Notes: generated by a model from the letters alone, not told the origin. DNA of 64,000 nt from Methanolinea mesophila (GCF_017873855.1 NZ_JAGGKR010000001.1:1865529-1929528), one strand, 5' to 3'. Positions 1 to 9,320 are shown, numbered from the stretch's first letter. Numbers and translations are program-made.

Positions 1-992
1 GCGGCGGCGGTGGCGGTGTTTCGGGCGGAGACGACGATACCACCATCTCGGATTCGGAGTTCGAGCAGATCAACAGGGCGGCAGATAAGTACGGAACGGT
101 CTATTATCTCTATTCGGGAAATGACCGTATCTCGATAAGTTCCCAGGATGGAAGGGCGAGTATCTACGGGTTGGACCCGGATGTGATGCCGGAGATCCTG
201 CCTCTCGCGGAGGGTGCCTACCCGAAAAGTACCAGTTCGGTGGTAATCGGCCCGACGCTCGCGGAGCGTTACGGACTCACCCTCGGCAGCCGTCTCACCA
301 TCGGTGATGAAGATTCCGGCGAGGAAACCGTTCGCGTGGTGGGGATTCTCGAGGAACGGGGAATGTCGATGGACCTCAATTCCGATAATGCGATCATCAC
401 CACCGAAAAATGGTATACCGGAGTCTATGGAGGAGAAGGTGAATACGACCAGGTCAATGTCCTCCTCGACGACATCAATGACGCGGATGCCGCAAAGACC
501 GCGATTACCGACCAGTTGAACCGCAGGGAAAACGTGGTGAGCGTCCAGGACAGCAGCCGGATGCTCGAGAGCATCACCTCAACGCTGGGGACCCTCACCA
601 GTTTCGTGATGGCGATCGCCGGGATCTCCCTGATCGTTGCCGCGGTCTCCATCTTCAACGTCATGATGATGTCGGTCACCGAACGGGTCCGGGAGATAGG
701 GATCCTCCGGAGTATCGGGACCCAGAAGGGAGAGATCCGCAGGATGTTCATCTATGAATCGGTAATACTCGGCCTCGTAGGGGCAGGGATTGGTGCAATC
801 GTCAGTCTCGGGATGGGGTACCTCATCGTGATGGCGATGGTGGGGACGACGGAGTATTTCTTTTTCCCCCAGAGCCTGGTCTATATTCCCCTTGCGATGG
901 GAGTCGGGATCTTCACCTGCGTAATCTCGGGGGTGTACCCGGCCTGGAGAGCTTCAAACCTCGATCCCATCGAGGCATTGCGGGCTGAATAA
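1..992 (+). CDS. ABC transporter permease, MacB/FtsX type (5' end outside window)
   Basis: The reading frame is open from the first bases and ends at a TAA at 990-992, so the N-terminus lies upstream. The visible part begins with a Gly-rich stretch and an extracytoplasmic MacB-type periplasmic core domain (to about 610). Three membrane segments follow, with the conserved FtsX-family stretch 'NVMMMSVTERVREIGILRS' and the closing 'YPAWRASNLDPIEALRAE'. Such permeases work with an ABC ATPase to move or sense lipophilic substrates, or to act mechanically on the envelope. The partner ATPase is expected upstream and is not visible. The substrate cannot be inferred. Confidence 0.88.
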   Translation, partial: GGGGGVSGGDDDTTISDSEFEQINRAADKYGTVYYLYSGNDRISISSQDGRASIYGLDPDVMPEILPLAEGAYPKSTSSVVIGPTLAERYGLTLGSRLTIGDEDSGEETVRVVGILEERGMSMDLNSDNAIITTEKWYTGVYGGEGEYDQVNVLLDDINDADAAKTAITDQLNRRENVVSVQDSSRMLESITSTLGTLTSFVMAIAGISLIVAAVSIFNVMMMSVTERVREIGILRSIGTQKGEIRRMFIYESVILGLVGAGIGAIVSLGMGYLIVMAMVGTTEYFFFPQSLVYIPLAMGVGIFTCVISGVYPAWRASNLDPIEALRAE

Positions 993-1507
993 AAAACAGT
1001 GATATTATGGCGGCCGGACCCCGCCACTCAATTTAGAGTATTGCAGGTGCCGGAGCTTATCCGGAGATCCGAAGTTGTCGGACCTCTCATCTCGATCAGG
1101 CGGACTATGAATGCATATTTTTAAATTTCCTGTAAGGATTATCAATAAATTCGACTTTGCATTGTTTAACGCTCCAGGGGCTGCGCCCCGCCGCTGTGGC
1201 GTCCCGACGGGATATGCCCGGCCTGTCGAACGTCCGGACTCTTTTTATCGATTCACATTGTGCGCTATCCGCCAGGGTTAATCTGCCGGAAAAAAATCTC
1301 GCCGGTGGCTGCCCACAGTGGCCGGGAGAAGCCCGAAAGAACGTTACGAAGTAAGGAAGTCAGAAAAGCCGGAATTCCAAAAAATATTCCACGAGTTTTC
1401 CCTGATTACGGCGGTAACTCACCCTTCCGTTATTCAGGAATTCCGCAGACGGCGTACTTTGTGGCTCTGTGGGGGTAAATAGTCGATTCCGTCAAAAAGA
1501 ATGGGGG
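993..1507. other. Intergenic region, no convincing gene
   Basis: About 515 bp between the ABC permease and the convergent amtB. It contains a TATA-like run (ATTTTTAAATTT, 1117-1128) followed by a small GC hairpin (GGGGC/GCCCC, 1177-1189). Two overlapping short frames (1157-1354 and 1260-1478) have no recognisable protein features and I do not call them. A short noncoding transcript starting near 1145 is possible, but nothing else supports it. Confidence 0.5.
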
Positions 1508-2701
1508 CTAATACGCCCGCTCACCATGCTGCGAGAGGTCGAGCCCCACATACTCCTCGGTCTCCGATACCCGGAGCCCGATGAACCGGTTGATGATCCA
1601 GGCGACGAGGTAGGTGACTCCGAAGGCGAACACCATTACCACGACCGCGCCGAAGATCTGGATCCCTAGCTGGGTCACGTTGCCCTCGACAAGACCCGAG
1701 ACCCCGTTGACCGCGCTCATCGCAAAGATCCCCACGGCAATTGTGCCCCAGAGACCCCCGACCCCGTGGACCGCCCATGCATCCAGGCTCTCGTCCATCT
1801 TTTTCTGAATTCTCCAGAGCATCGCACGGTAACAAAGGAGACCCGCCACCGCACCTATCACGATAGCCGCCATGGGGGTGACGTATCCCGCCGCGGGAGT
1901 TATAGCCCCGAGCCCGGCTACCGCACCGCTTACCATGCCGAGCGAACTCGGCATCCCGCGCATCCAGGAGATACACAGCCAGGCAAGTGCCCCGGAAGCC
2001 GCAGAGATGTTGGTGACCACGATGGCATTTACCGCAAGACCGTTCGCGGCGAGTGCACTGCCGCCGTTGAACCCGAACCACCCGAACCAGAGCAGTCCGG
2101 CCCCAAGGAGCGTCATCGGGATGTTATGGGGATCGAGAGAGTACTCCCCGAACCCGGCTCGTTTGCCGATCACTATCGCAAGCGCCAGGGCAGCAAATCC
2201 TGCAGATATATGGACTACCGCTCCACCCGCAAAGTCGACAAATCCCAGCGATTGCGCCCATCCGCCTCCCCACACCCAGTGCGCCACCGGGGAATACACG
2301 AGGGTTACCCAGATAAGTGCAAAGATAAGGAATGCACTGAGCTTTATGCGTTCAGCCATGCCCGAGGTGACGATTGCGAGGGTTACCGCGGCGAAAGTGA
2401 GCTGGTACATCATGAACAGCATGGGGGGATAGGCCGCACTCGACTCGAAGGGGACGTTGTTGAGCCCGAAATACTCGAGGTTACCCACGAACCCTCCCGC
2501 ATCCCCCCCGAATGCAAGGGTGTACCCGATGAAGATCCACTGGATGCATACCAGGGCGAAGGCGATGAAGGACAGTGCGACCATCGAGATGAAGTTCTTC
2601 TTCCTGACAAGTCCTCCGTAAAAGAACCCCACACCGGGGGTCATCAGCATGACCAGCGCCGTGGCGCAGAGGAGCCAGGCGATCGTCGATCCGTCTGCCA
2701 T
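1508..2701 (-). CDS. amtB: Ammonium transporter (Amt family)
   Basis: A 397-residue polytopic membrane protein with about 11 membrane segments, the usual length for Amt/Mep/Rh channels. It begins '[20 protein letters not shown]' and carries the family hallmarks '[16 protein letters not shown]', '[18 protein letters not shown]', '[20 protein letters not shown]' and the late '[13 protein letters not shown]' with its pore histidine. It conducts NH4+/NH3 into the cell for nitrogen assimilation. No glnK (PII) gene adjoins it here, although amtB-glnK pairing is common. A palindrome next to its TATA element (separate entry) suggests NrpR control. Confidence 0.96.
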   Translation of the reverse strand: MADGSTIAWLLCATALVMLMTPGVGFFYGGLVRKKNFISMVALSFIAFALVCIQWIFIGYTLAFGGDAGGFVGNLEYFGLNNVPFESSAAYPPMLFMMYQLTFAAVTLAIVTSGMAERIKLSAFLIFALIWVTLVYSPVAHWVWGGGWAQSLGFVDFAGGAVVHISAGFAALALAIVIGKRAGFGEYSLDPHNIPMTLLGAGLLWFGWFGFNGGSALAANGLAVNAIVVTNISAASGALAWLCISWMRGMPSSLGMVSGAVAGLGAITPAAGYVTPMAAIVIGAVAGLLCYRAMLWRIQKKMDESLDAWAVHGVGGLWGTIAVGIFAMSAVNGVSGLVEGNVTQLGIQIFGAVVVMVFAFGVTYLVAWIINRFIGLRVSETEEYVGLDLSQHGERAY

Positions 2702-2743
2702 TATTCATCCGCTCCCGGAGACGCGGATAATTGCGAACGGTCC

Positions 2744-2762
2744 GGAAATCGATTTCTATACC
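2744..2762 (-). promoter_or_regulatory. Candidate amtB promoter with NrpR-like operator
   Basis: Upstream of amtB the sequence GAAATCGATTTC (2745-2756) is a perfect 12-bp palindrome. With its flanks it reads GGAA-N6-TTCT, one mismatch from the GGAA-N6-TTCC operator known for the nitrogen repressor NrpR in Methanococcus. On the minus strand it lies immediately downstream of a TATA-like TATAG (about 2757-2761), so a bound repressor would block the promoter. Assigning it to NrpR is inference; no nrpR gene is in the window. Confidence 0.45.
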
Positions 2763-3096
2763 ATTTTGTCCAAGAAACAGACGTCTTTTTGGGATTTTTT
2801 TGAGTTCTCATGCTACGCACACCAATGGAAAGAATTTGCCTACCATAGAATTTAAGCAATACGGTTCCCTCCGGGAAGGTATATGATCCATGAGGTGCCG
2901 TTCCCCTCTACCGGGCAGGTGTCTCGGCCGACGCTGATGGAGGGTCCGACCCGTCATAGGAGCCGGTTTCATCGGGTATCAGGTAGCTTCGGGGGTGAGA
3001 ATCGGTTTATAAGCAGGGGTAGACCGGATATGCAGGACCGGCAGAACGGAGATCCCGGATCACTGCCGGTGACCGCAATAAGGAAGTGAAAGAGAA
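2763..3096. other. Intergenic region between divergent amtB and secreted-protein gene
   Basis: This region holds an inverted repeat TTCCC-TCC-GGGAA (about 2864-2876) and a TATA-like 'ggtttataagc' near 3003-3013 that would suit the downstream secreted-protein gene. No coding frame here looks real. Confidence 0.4.
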
Positions 3097-3555
3097 ATGC
3101 TCTATCGAACATTACTGGTCTGCGGGCTCATCGCCCTCATCGTCGTTCCAGCGTCCGTTATCGCGGCAGGACCGATGGGCGGCTCCGCAGAGTCGGGAAA
3201 ACTCATGGGACAGAACCTGGTGGGATCAGGCAGCGGCCAGGGGTCCTCCGGCCAGGCAACGGCCGGCGATCAGACGATCAACCGCTTCGGGTTCACGCTC
3301 GATACCTCCGGAAAAGGAACCATGCTCCAGACAAGGATCTGTGACATGGAGTGCCTCCAGAACCAGACCGCACAGGACGGAGGATCGGATTCCGGATCCC
3401 TTAATCAGGCGAACCGTTTCGGTTTCTCATTGGAAACGGCCGGAAAAGGAACCATGCTCCAGACGAGGAGCCTTGATGCACAGTCTGCCCGTGATCTGAT
3501 CAGAAACCAGACCCGGTTACAGGACGGATCCTGTGGCAACTGCATAAATTCCTAA
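3097..3555 (+). CDS. Secreted protein with duplicated NRFGF...GKGTMLQTR motif
   Basis: A 152-residue protein of unknown function. Residues 1-24 form a clear signal peptide (hydrophobic core 'LLVCGLIALIVVPASVIAAG'). The mature chain is Gly/Ser/Gln-rich. It contains two copies of an approximately 22-residue unit, about 30 residues apart, each built as NRFGF(T/S)L(D/E)T(S/A)GKGTMLQTR. Four cysteines are present: 'ICDMEC' after the first unit and 'GNC' near the C-terminus, plus one in the signal peptide. No membrane anchor follows, so it is probably exported. The start ATG has a purine-rich leader (aggaagtgaaagagaa). I do not recognise a family. The near-identical repeats suggest a repeating ligand-binding or assembly unit. 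Confidence 0.72.
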   Translation: MLYRTLLVCGLIALIVVPASVIAAGPMGGSAESGKLMGQNLVGSGSGQGSSGQATAGDQTINRFGFTLDTSGKGTMLQTRICDMECLQNQTAQDGGSDSGSLNQANRFGFSLETAGKGTMLQTRSLDAQSARDLIRNQTRLQDGSCGNCINS

Positions 3556-3558
3556 CCC

Positions 3559-3566
3559 TTTTTTTT
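3559..3566 (+). terminator. Oligo-T terminator after secreted-protein gene
   Basis: Eight consecutive T residues begin 4 nt after the stop codon, the usual form of an archaeal intrinsic termination signal. The rest of the gap to 3877 has no gene that I can support. Confidence 0.55.
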
Positions 3567-3877
3567 ATCGCCGGCATTTATCCTTCAGGCAACCCGATGC
3601 CGCATACCTCCGACTGGTAACAACTATCATATCCGGGACCCTATGGCGGGAATAAGTACCATCTCGTAAAAAAAGGGAAGTGTGGGGCTATTTCATCTGA
3701 TGGAAGTTCCGGAACCACTGCATGTTGTCGGGTAGCGTGGCCCGGAGGGATGACCGTACAACCTCTTACGGGGGTCCCCGCGGCTCAGCTCACGAAGAAC
3801 CGGATGTTCCCCCACGTGAATGAAGGAATTCGCAGGGATGTCCCGGGTGAAACGTCTGCGGGGCCGGGGGTACTGGA

Positions 3878-4609
3878 GTGAAGATCAGGGTCCTCGGGAC
3901 CCGGGGCGAGATCGGGGAGGAATCGCCCGGTCATCGCCTGCATTCCGGTGTTCTGGTGGACAATACGCTCCTTCTCGACCTGGGAGAGAGAGAATACCTT
4001 GACCTCTCTCCCACCGCGATCCTCGTTACCCACCTTCACCCCGACCATGCATTCTTCGTGCGGGATAAGAGTGCGGTGGGAGTGCCGATTATTGCTCCCG
4101 AAGCCTATGACACCATGAATATCCGGGTGCCGGAGGAAGAATTCCGGTTGGGAGAGTACATCGTCCGGGCGATTCCCACTCATCACAGTAAACTGGTCCG
4201 GTCTCTTGCCTACCGGGTGGAAAAGGACGGGCAGGTATTCCTTTATACAGGTGACCTGATCTGGATCGATACGATGTATCATCATCTCCTCGGCGACCTT
4301 GACCTGGTTATCACCGACGGAAGTTATCTCAGGAAGGGAGGGATGGTCAGGAGAGACGAAAAAACCGGGCAGATTTTCGGTCATAACGGGATCCCGGAGC
4401 TGATCACACTATTCTCCGGTTTTACCCGGCACATACTGCTGGTTCATTTCGGCAGCTGGTTCTTTGAGGATGTCGAGGGATCGGCAGAAAAACTGCGCAA
4501 GGCGGGTGAACATATGGGGGTGGAGGTGCTTGTCGGATACGACGGGATGGAGATAGACCTCGCCGATATCCCCCGTTCAACGATTTATTCGCGAGAGCAT
4601 CTCCTTTAA
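3878..4609 (+). CDS. MBL-fold metallo-hydrolase
   Basis: A 243-residue beta-lactamase-fold protein starting at GTG. The metal-binding signature 'THLHPDHAFF' is at about residues 50-59, followed by 'THHSK' and 'YTGDLIWIDT', the latter giving the bridging Asp, and then late histidines ('LLVHFGSW'). This pattern fits a dinuclear zinc or iron hydrolase of the RNase Z/phosphodiesterase-like branch; the substrate is unknown. No signal peptide is present, so it is cytoplasmic. Its 3' end overlaps the convergent uracil-DNA glycosylase gene by 33 bp, so the two transcripts are antisense at their ends. Confidence 0.85.
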   Translation: MKIRVLGTRGEIGEESPGHRLHSGVLVDNTLLLDLGEREYLDLSPTAILVTHLHPDHAFFVRDKSAVGVPIIAPEAYDTMNIRVPEEEFRLGEYIVRAIPTHHSKLVRSLAYRVEKDGQVFLYTGDLIWIDTMYHHLLGDLDLVITDGSYLRKGGMVRRDEKTGQIFGHNGIPELITLFSGFTRHILLVHFGSWFFEDVEGSAEKLRKAGEHMGVEVLVGYDGMEIDLADIPRSTIYSREHLL

Positions 4610-5164
4610 GCGTGCGAAATCCCCGGCGAGTTCGGAACGGAGCGGCGGGTTATGGGTCACCACCGCCGGGTGGTAGACAGGGAAGATCATCACCTCGTCC
4701 CCGTCAAACGCTCCCCTGAACAGTTTCCCATGTACCTCGCTGATCTTCCCGCCCCCGATCCCGAACCGGGAGAATATTACTCCGGCGGCGAATCTCCCCA
4801 TAGGGACGATCACCCGGGGTTTTATATGGGCGATCTGGCGGTCGAGATGTCCCGAGCAGCTATGTATCTCGTCTTCTTTCGGGTCCCGGTTCTTCGGAGG
4901 GCGACACTTGACGATGCTTGTAATGAAGACTTCGTCGCGCGGAAGCCCCGTTTCCTCCAAAAACCTGTTCAGGACCGTCCCGGCCCGCCCCACGAAGGGC
5001 CTTCCCTGCTGATCCTCCTTCTCTCCGGGCGCCTCGCCGATCATCATGATCGGGCAGGGAACCGGCCCTTCGCCGGGCACCGCATTCGTCCGTGATTCGG
5101 AGAGCCTGCACCGGGTGCAGGTCATGATCTGGCTGTTGAGTGAGTCCCATTCGTCGTCGTGCAT
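4577..5164 (-). CDS. Uracil-DNA glycosylase, family 4 (Fe-S)
   Basis: A 195-residue base-excision repair enzyme that removes uracil from DNA. Family-4 hallmarks are visible: N-terminal cluster cysteines in 'CTRCRLSESR' (residues 16 and 19), the active-site block 'GEAPGEKEDQQGRPFVGRAG', 'ITSIVKCRPPKNRDP' with the third cluster cysteine, a fourth cysteine in 'HSCSGHL', and 'VYHPAVV' supplying the late His motif. Archaea need this enzyme because their family-B polymerases stall at uracil. There is no obvious Shine-Dalgarno before the ATG, so the mRNA may have a short or no leader. Confidence 0.93.
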   Translation of the reverse strand: MHDDEWDSLNSQIMTCTRCRLSESRTNAVPGEGPVPCPIMMIGEAPGEKEDQQGRPFVGRAGTVLNRFLEETGLPRDEVFITSIVKCRPPKNRDPKEDEIHSCSGHLDRQIAHIKPRVIVPMGRFAAGVIFSRFGIGGGKISEVHGKLFRGAFDGDEVMIFPVYHPAVVTHNPPLRSELAGDFARLKEMLSRINR

Positions 5165-5418
5165 CTGCAGTCTGTCAGGATATTTGCTGTTCCAAGGACT
5201 TCAGGTCTCTGCTCTTCTCCGGACTTTTCATAAGGAGTATGTTCGTCATCACCCGAAGATTGCGCGCGAGAACATCTAGAACGGGTAGGCCCGGGGAACG
5301 TCATTCACTCCCTGAAACCAGCGCTCCGGGGCGATGGATGCCTGAGAGGGGGAAGTGCCCGGGATCATCGGCAAGGGAGAATGGACTAACCCTGCGGGGA
5401 AGGGTATGATCCATCTCA
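5165..5418. other. Divergent promoter region
   Basis: About 250 bp between the divergent uracil-DNA glycosylase and GntP-type permease genes. No coding frame or strong inverted repeat was seen. Confidence 0.4.
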
Positions 5419-6765
5419 TTGGGTACGGGCGAGTTATCATTTGATAATTTCGAGCGACCAACGATCCTGGTATACATGCTGGTACCTCTCTTTGTCTCGT
5501 TCGCAATAACCCTGGCATTCATAACCGTGATCGGGATCAGGTACCGCATTTCACCTTTTTTCTCGTTGATCGGAGGGGCGATCCTGTTCGGGCTGCTCGC
5601 CGGGATGAGCCCTGAGCAGGTATTCCAGGGAATAATTACCGGGCTCGGTTCGATATTTGCAATATTCGGGATCATCATCCTCTCCGGCGCGATAATCGCC
5701 CGCCTGCTGGTCGAACAGCATCAGACCGAAGAGATCGTCTCGGACATCAGGAAAAGAATAAGAAATCCCGTCCTCCTGTCAGGGTTCGCCGGCTACATTC
5801 TCTCGGTGCCGGTCACCTGCTGCATCACGGCGTTCGTGATGCTCCAGCCGATACTCGGTCATATCGGGGAGACCAAAGAGCAGAAGAACCGGCTGCTCTA
5901 TATCGCCGCGTTGGGCAGCGTGATCTCCTACGCCCTTATCTACCCCACCCCGGTAGTCATCCCCCTGTATAATGCATTCTCCGGGACCCTCTCCCCGCTC
6001 GTTCTCGATGCGGTGACGATCCCTGTCTCCCTCCTGATACTGGGGGTACTTATCGTGTTGTTCATGAGAAAGGGGAAGATCTTCCCCGGAAATGAAGGGG
6101 ACAGGGATCATTGCACCGATGCTGCCGATACCAACCCCGCCTGCAGGACCACGGGGTTCCACATCAGGGCCTGGGCCCCCTTCATCGTGATCATCCTCGC
6201 CCTCCCGCCGGGAGTCTATCTTCTCGGTCTCACTCATACCTCCCTGATACAGTTCATCATGCTGGCCGGGGTCGTCTGTGCGATCCTCATCGCCGACCCG
6301 CAGGTAAGAAAAAGCGCGATCTCAAAGGGAACGGGGCATGCAGGGCTCATCATCTTTGACATCTGCGGGGCGGGAGCGCTGGGAGCGATAATCGTGCAGA
6401 GTGGATTTGCCCAGCAGGCAATGGAGCAGATCAGCGGTATTTTCCCGCTCCTGATGGTCCCCTTCCTCATCGCGGCGCTGATCCAGACCGCCCAGGGATC
6501 GAGGGTGGTGACCGCGGTGATCACCGCCGGGATTCTCTCCGGGACTACCCTTCCCGCGGCGGTCAACCCGATCTCGCTCATCCTGATGGTCGCGGCAGGG
6601 TCCTGCCTGGTCTCTTTCGTGACCGACCCGTTCTTCTGGCTGATACACCGTACCACCGGCGACGATATCCCCACGGTCACCCGTTCGTACACCATTCCGC
6701 TGGCCCTCGCAGGGATCGGGCTATTTCTGGTGGCACTGGTGATCCAGGGAATCACAATTCCCTAA
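5419..6765 (+). CDS. GntP-family permease
   Basis: A membrane transporter of up to 448 residues with about 12 hydrophobic segments. It resembles gluconate:H+ symporters: 'GIITGLGSIFAIFGIIILSG' in the first half, the repeat-related 'AALIQTAQGSRVVTAVITAG' in the second, and 'AAGSCLVSFVTDPFFWLIHR' near the end. GntP proteins take up sugar acids or related organic acids; the substrate here is unknown. The frame opens with a TTG at 5419. The first ATG (5476, MLVPLFVSF) gives a 429-residue product starting at membrane segment 1 and may be the true start. No catabolic gene lies next to it. Confidence 0.8.
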   Translation: MGTGELSFDNFERPTILVYMLVPLFVSFAITLAFITVIGIRYRISPFFSLIGGAILFGLLAGMSPEQVFQGIITGLGSIFAIFGIIILSGAIIARLLVEQHQTEEIVSDIRKRIRNPVLLSGFAGYILSVPVTCCITAFVMLQPILGHIGETKEQKNRLLYIAALGSVISYALIYPTPVVIPLYNAFSGTLSPLVLDAVTIPVSLLILGVLIVLFMRKGKIFPGNEGDRDHCTDAADTNPACRTTGFHIRAWAPFIVIILALPPGVYLLGLTHTSLIQFIMLAGVVCAILIADPQVRKSAISKGTGHAGLIIFDICGAGALGAIIVQSGFAQQAMEQISGIFPLLMVPFLIAALIQTAQGSRVVTAVITAGILSGTTLPAAVNPISLILMVAAGSCLVSFVTDPFFWLIHRTTGDDIPTVTRSYTIPLALAGIGLFLVALVIQGITIP

Positions 6766-6791
6766 TCACTCTACCGGAAGCGGGATCGCCT

Positions 6792-7883
6792 TCAGGGGGG
6801 CGGCATGAGAAACGATTCGGGAGGCCTCCGGAACGTGCGGGTCTTCGCGGAAGCCGCGTAACCCAGCCTGAAGAACGCCTGAACGGTGTGGGATCCCGAA
6901 ATTCCCAAAATGTCCTTCAATTCCCCGTGGAGTTCTCCGGTCCCGGGATAATCACCGAGCACATGATGGTACGGCTGTAGCCCGATACCGGCGGAAGTCG
7001 CATGAAGCCATACCCGCTCGAGTGCCCTGCCGGCATGGATAAGGTTGACCCTGCTCTTCCCTTTCGTGCTGATCCAGCCGTATCCTGCAGCCGAACGGAC
7101 CTGCTCTGCGCAACGTTCCCGGAGATAGGCGCAGAAAAGTTCCGGATCGGCCTGCACCTTCTCCCTGCTCAGCCGCTTTCCGGTGATGACGGAGAGGAGA
7201 GATTCACCTCCGCCCAACCATGAAAGACCGATCCCGTCCCCGGACAGGCGTGCCTCGTCCTCGTCGAAACGGACCATCTTGATCCATTCCATTGTCCTTT
7301 CCCTGCTTCCCAGGGCCAACGGGAGCGCCCGGGCCACCAGATCCCCGATCTCCCGGCAGACCTCCGGGTCGGTGAGGGTTACGAAGGAGGTGAACTCACT
7401 CTCAAAGGATCCCGCGACGTCCACCAGTGCATCATTATCGAGCGGTTTTTTATCGAACGGAGTCCTGCAGGTCTGCCGGGTCATCAGGAACGGAAACAGC
7501 GGATCAGCGTTCCGGTTGTCCGGGGAGGGGCTGCACTCAACCTGCGCTATCGGAAATTCATGGATCGTGGCATCGGTACCCCAACCCAGGGGAAAATAAT
7601 CTATCGAAGTGCGGTATCCAAAGTACGATGCTGCAATTTTGAAATTCTCGAGGAACGTCGCCTGGGAGATGAGGGTATGCCGGTTCACGGGGTCGAGAGC
7701 GGGAAACATCCTTTCCCTGTCGATCCACAGCCTCATCGACTGTCCTTTTACCATTTCCACGCGCCAGGGCTGGGCATTGAGCAGGCTAGGGGCATGGACG
7801 GCGTAGGGAAGGCCTTCCCTGTACACATCCCCCTGCGCGAGGGGAGGATCATGCCCGGACAAATGCGGCGATACCATGAGCAA
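6792..7883 (-). CDS. Nitroreductase-family protein, Acg-like
   Basis: A flavin-dependent oxidoreductase fold of about 363 residues. The early 'YAVHAPSLLNAQPWRVEM' and late 'AGRALERVWLHATSAGIGLQPYHH' are typical of the Acg-like subgroup, in which two nitroreductase domains sit in one chain. I chose TTG at 7883 because AGGAG lies 8 nt upstream of it; an ATG two codons later (7877) is the alternative. The frame stays open to 8018, but that extension is Pro-rich and not conserved-looking. The substrate is unknown. Members are often linked to redox stress or flavin storage. Confidence 0.78.
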   Translation of the reverse strand: MLMVSPHLSGHDPPLAQGDVYREGLPYAVHAPSLLNAQPWRVEMVKGQSMRLWIDRERMFPALDPVNRHTLISQATFLENFKIAASYFGYRTSIDYFPLGWGTDATIHEFPIAQVECSPSPDNRNADPLFPFLMTRQTCRTPFDKKPLDNDALVDVAGSFESEFTSFVTLTDPEVCREIGDLVARALPLALGSRERTMEWIKMVRFDEDEARLSGDGIGLSWLGGGESLLSVITGKRLSREKVQADPELFCAYLRERCAEQVRSAAGYGWISTKGKSRVNLIHAGRALERVWLHATSAGIGLQPYHHVLGDYPGTGELHGELKDILGISGSHTVQAFFRLGYAASAKTRTFRRPPESFLMPPP

Positions 7884-8028
7884 CCGTTTGTCTCCTGAAA
7901 ATATGAGTGTTGGGGACGGCTTCGGGAACGCAGTGAATTCCCGTTCGGGACTGGTTTTTGCCCTTCCCGAATTCGTTTCCGGTCCCACTCCCGGAAGCGG
8001 TCCCCTGCGGGTGCCCAAAGATTATCCT

Positions 8029-8451
8029 TCAGATGCTCGGGCCTTCCTTTCCGATGATCCGGGCAATATCCGCCATCTCACGGGAAAGAAGTCTGATAAG
8101 ATCGTCGACGGTGAGGAGCCCCACGAGCCTTCCCCCATTGTCGACGATGGGCATCCTGCGCACCCCTGCGTTCTTCATCTCCTGGATGGCATCAAAAATT
8201 CCCGTGTCCTTTTTAATGGTCACGAGGTCCTTCGTCATCACCGATTCTACCAGGACCTCTCCTGCCTTCCCGGAGAGTTCGGCCCACTGGAGGGCGAGGT
8301 CGCGGTCCGTCACGATCCCCACGGGCTTGTGGTCTTTTGTCACCACGACGCATCCGATGTTCTTCCCCTTCATCAGGTCCGCAACGAAACTGACGGTAGA
8401 ATCAGGTTTGACGCTCAGCACGTTGGTCTGGCAGTACTTGTAGGCGGTCAC
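8029..8451 (-). CDS. CBS-domain pair protein
   Basis: A 140-residue protein consisting of two CBS motifs: CBS1 about residues 1-60 ('GIVTDRDLALQW') and CBS2 about 75-135 ('VESVMTKDLVTI', 'RRMPIVDNGGRLVGLLTVDD'). CBS pairs bind adenine nucleotides or S-adenosyl methionine and act as energy sensors. The GTG start at 8451 has GGTG 5 nt upstream. The frame extends to 8541, but that part overlaps the neighbouring exporter gene and has no CBS character. It lies downstream of the ABC-2 exporter genes on the same strand but about 80 bp away, so its own promoter is possible. Confidence 0.88.
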   Translation of the reverse strand: MTAYKYCQTNVLSVKPDSTVSFVADLMKGKNIGCVVVTKDHKPVGIVTDRDLALQWAELSGKAGEVLVESVMTKDLVTIKKDTGIFDAIQEMKNAGVRRMPIVDNGGRLVGLLTVDDLIRLLSREMADIARIIGKEGPSI

Positions 8452-8533
8452 GATTACACCAATCCGAAGTGTAATTGTCGGTATGAGAGGGTAAATAAGT
8501 GACCGAATCGGCGGGGGAGTCCAATGATCCGGT

Positions 8534-9313
8534 TCATACAATGAGTCGTCTTCTCATCAGCCTGATGGCGAGGAAGAAGAATATGACCCCTACGACCGCG
8601 ATCCAGGCAAGACTGTAGAGCACCAGGGGCGAGTATGCGGAGAGGGTGAGCGCCCGTGCGACTATCACCAGCTGGGTGAGCGGGAGTGCGGCGAGGGCGA
8701 AGACCTGGAGAGGCACAGGGAGGACCGACAGAGGGAAAAAAGTCCCGGAAAAGAGGAACATGGGAGTGATGAAGAGGAAGGAAGGATAGTTGAGCGCATC
8801 GATCCCGGGAACTATGGCGGTGAAACACATTGCAATACCCGCAAAGAGCAGCCCGGCAAAGAACGAGAATGGTATCAGAAGGAGGGATGAAGGGAGGTCC
8901 ACCACCCCGAAGGCGATGAGGACGAGGAGCATCAGCGAGGCATAAATCAGGCTCCTGGTCGCGCCCCACAGGAGCTCGCCGGCGATGACCTCGTCGATCG
9001 AGAGCGGGGTCGCTACGATTGCATCGAAGGTCTTCTGGTAGTACATCCGGACGTACGAGGAGTAGGTGCACTCGAAGAACGCTGCGTTCATTATGGAGAT
9101 GGAGATCAGCGCCGGAGCGATGTACCTGACGTAAGGGATCCCGTCGATCTCCCCCACGAACGTGCCGAGCCCGAACCCGATTGCAAGAAGGTAGAGGATT
9201 GGCTCGATGAAAGGGGGAAGAAAATTGACCTGGTAGGTCTTGAAAAACACGTCCCAGTTCCGGCGCCAGACCTTCCAGGCCGCATTCGTGATATAGTGAC
9301 CCGTGTTCCTCAT
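8534..9313 (-). CDS. ABC-2 type transporter permease
   Basis: A 259-residue integral membrane protein with six predicted membrane segments, the NodJ/DrrB type. It shows 'YYQKTFDAIVATPLSIDEVI' (ABC-2 coupling region) and 'PMFLFSGTFFPLSVLPVPLQ' (the conserved P-loop turn of the ABC-2 family). It pairs with the ATPase encoded just upstream (9321-10238, 7 bp gap). The pair would form an exporter for a lipid, glycolipid or drug-like substrate. The divergent flippase gene hints at envelope polysaccharide or lipid export, but this is only context. Confidence 0.9.
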   Translation of the reverse strand: MRNTGHYITNAAWKVWRRNWDVFFKTYQVNFLPPFIEPILYLLAIGFGLGTFVGEIDGIPYVRYIAPALISISIMNAAFFECTYSSYVRMYYQKTFDAIVATPLSIDEVIAGELLWGATRSLIYASLMLLVLIAFGVVDLPSSLLLIPFSFFAGLLFAGIAMCFTAIVPGIDALNYPSFLFITPMFLFSGTFFPLSVLPVPLQVFALAALPLTQLVIVARALTLSAYSPLVLYSLAWIAVVGVIFFFLAIRLMRRRLIV

Positions 9314-9320
9314 CCCTCAC

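Noticed and set aside
1157-1478. Two overlapping short frames after the ABC permease
   Set aside because: No recognisable protein features; one begins inside a GC hairpin and lacks a ribosome binding site.
1766-2803. 345-codon plus-strand frame antisense to amtB
   Set aside because: Strongly conserved Amt motifs lie on the other strand; this frame is a mirror of that gene.
3785-4384. 199-codon minus-strand frame antisense to the MBL-fold gene
   Set aside because: The plus strand has clear metal-binding motifs; the antisense frame has none.
8452-8541. N-terminal extension of the CBS protein
   Set aside because: It overlaps the exporter permease, has no CBS similarity, and a GTG with a good GGTG motif lies downstream at 8451.
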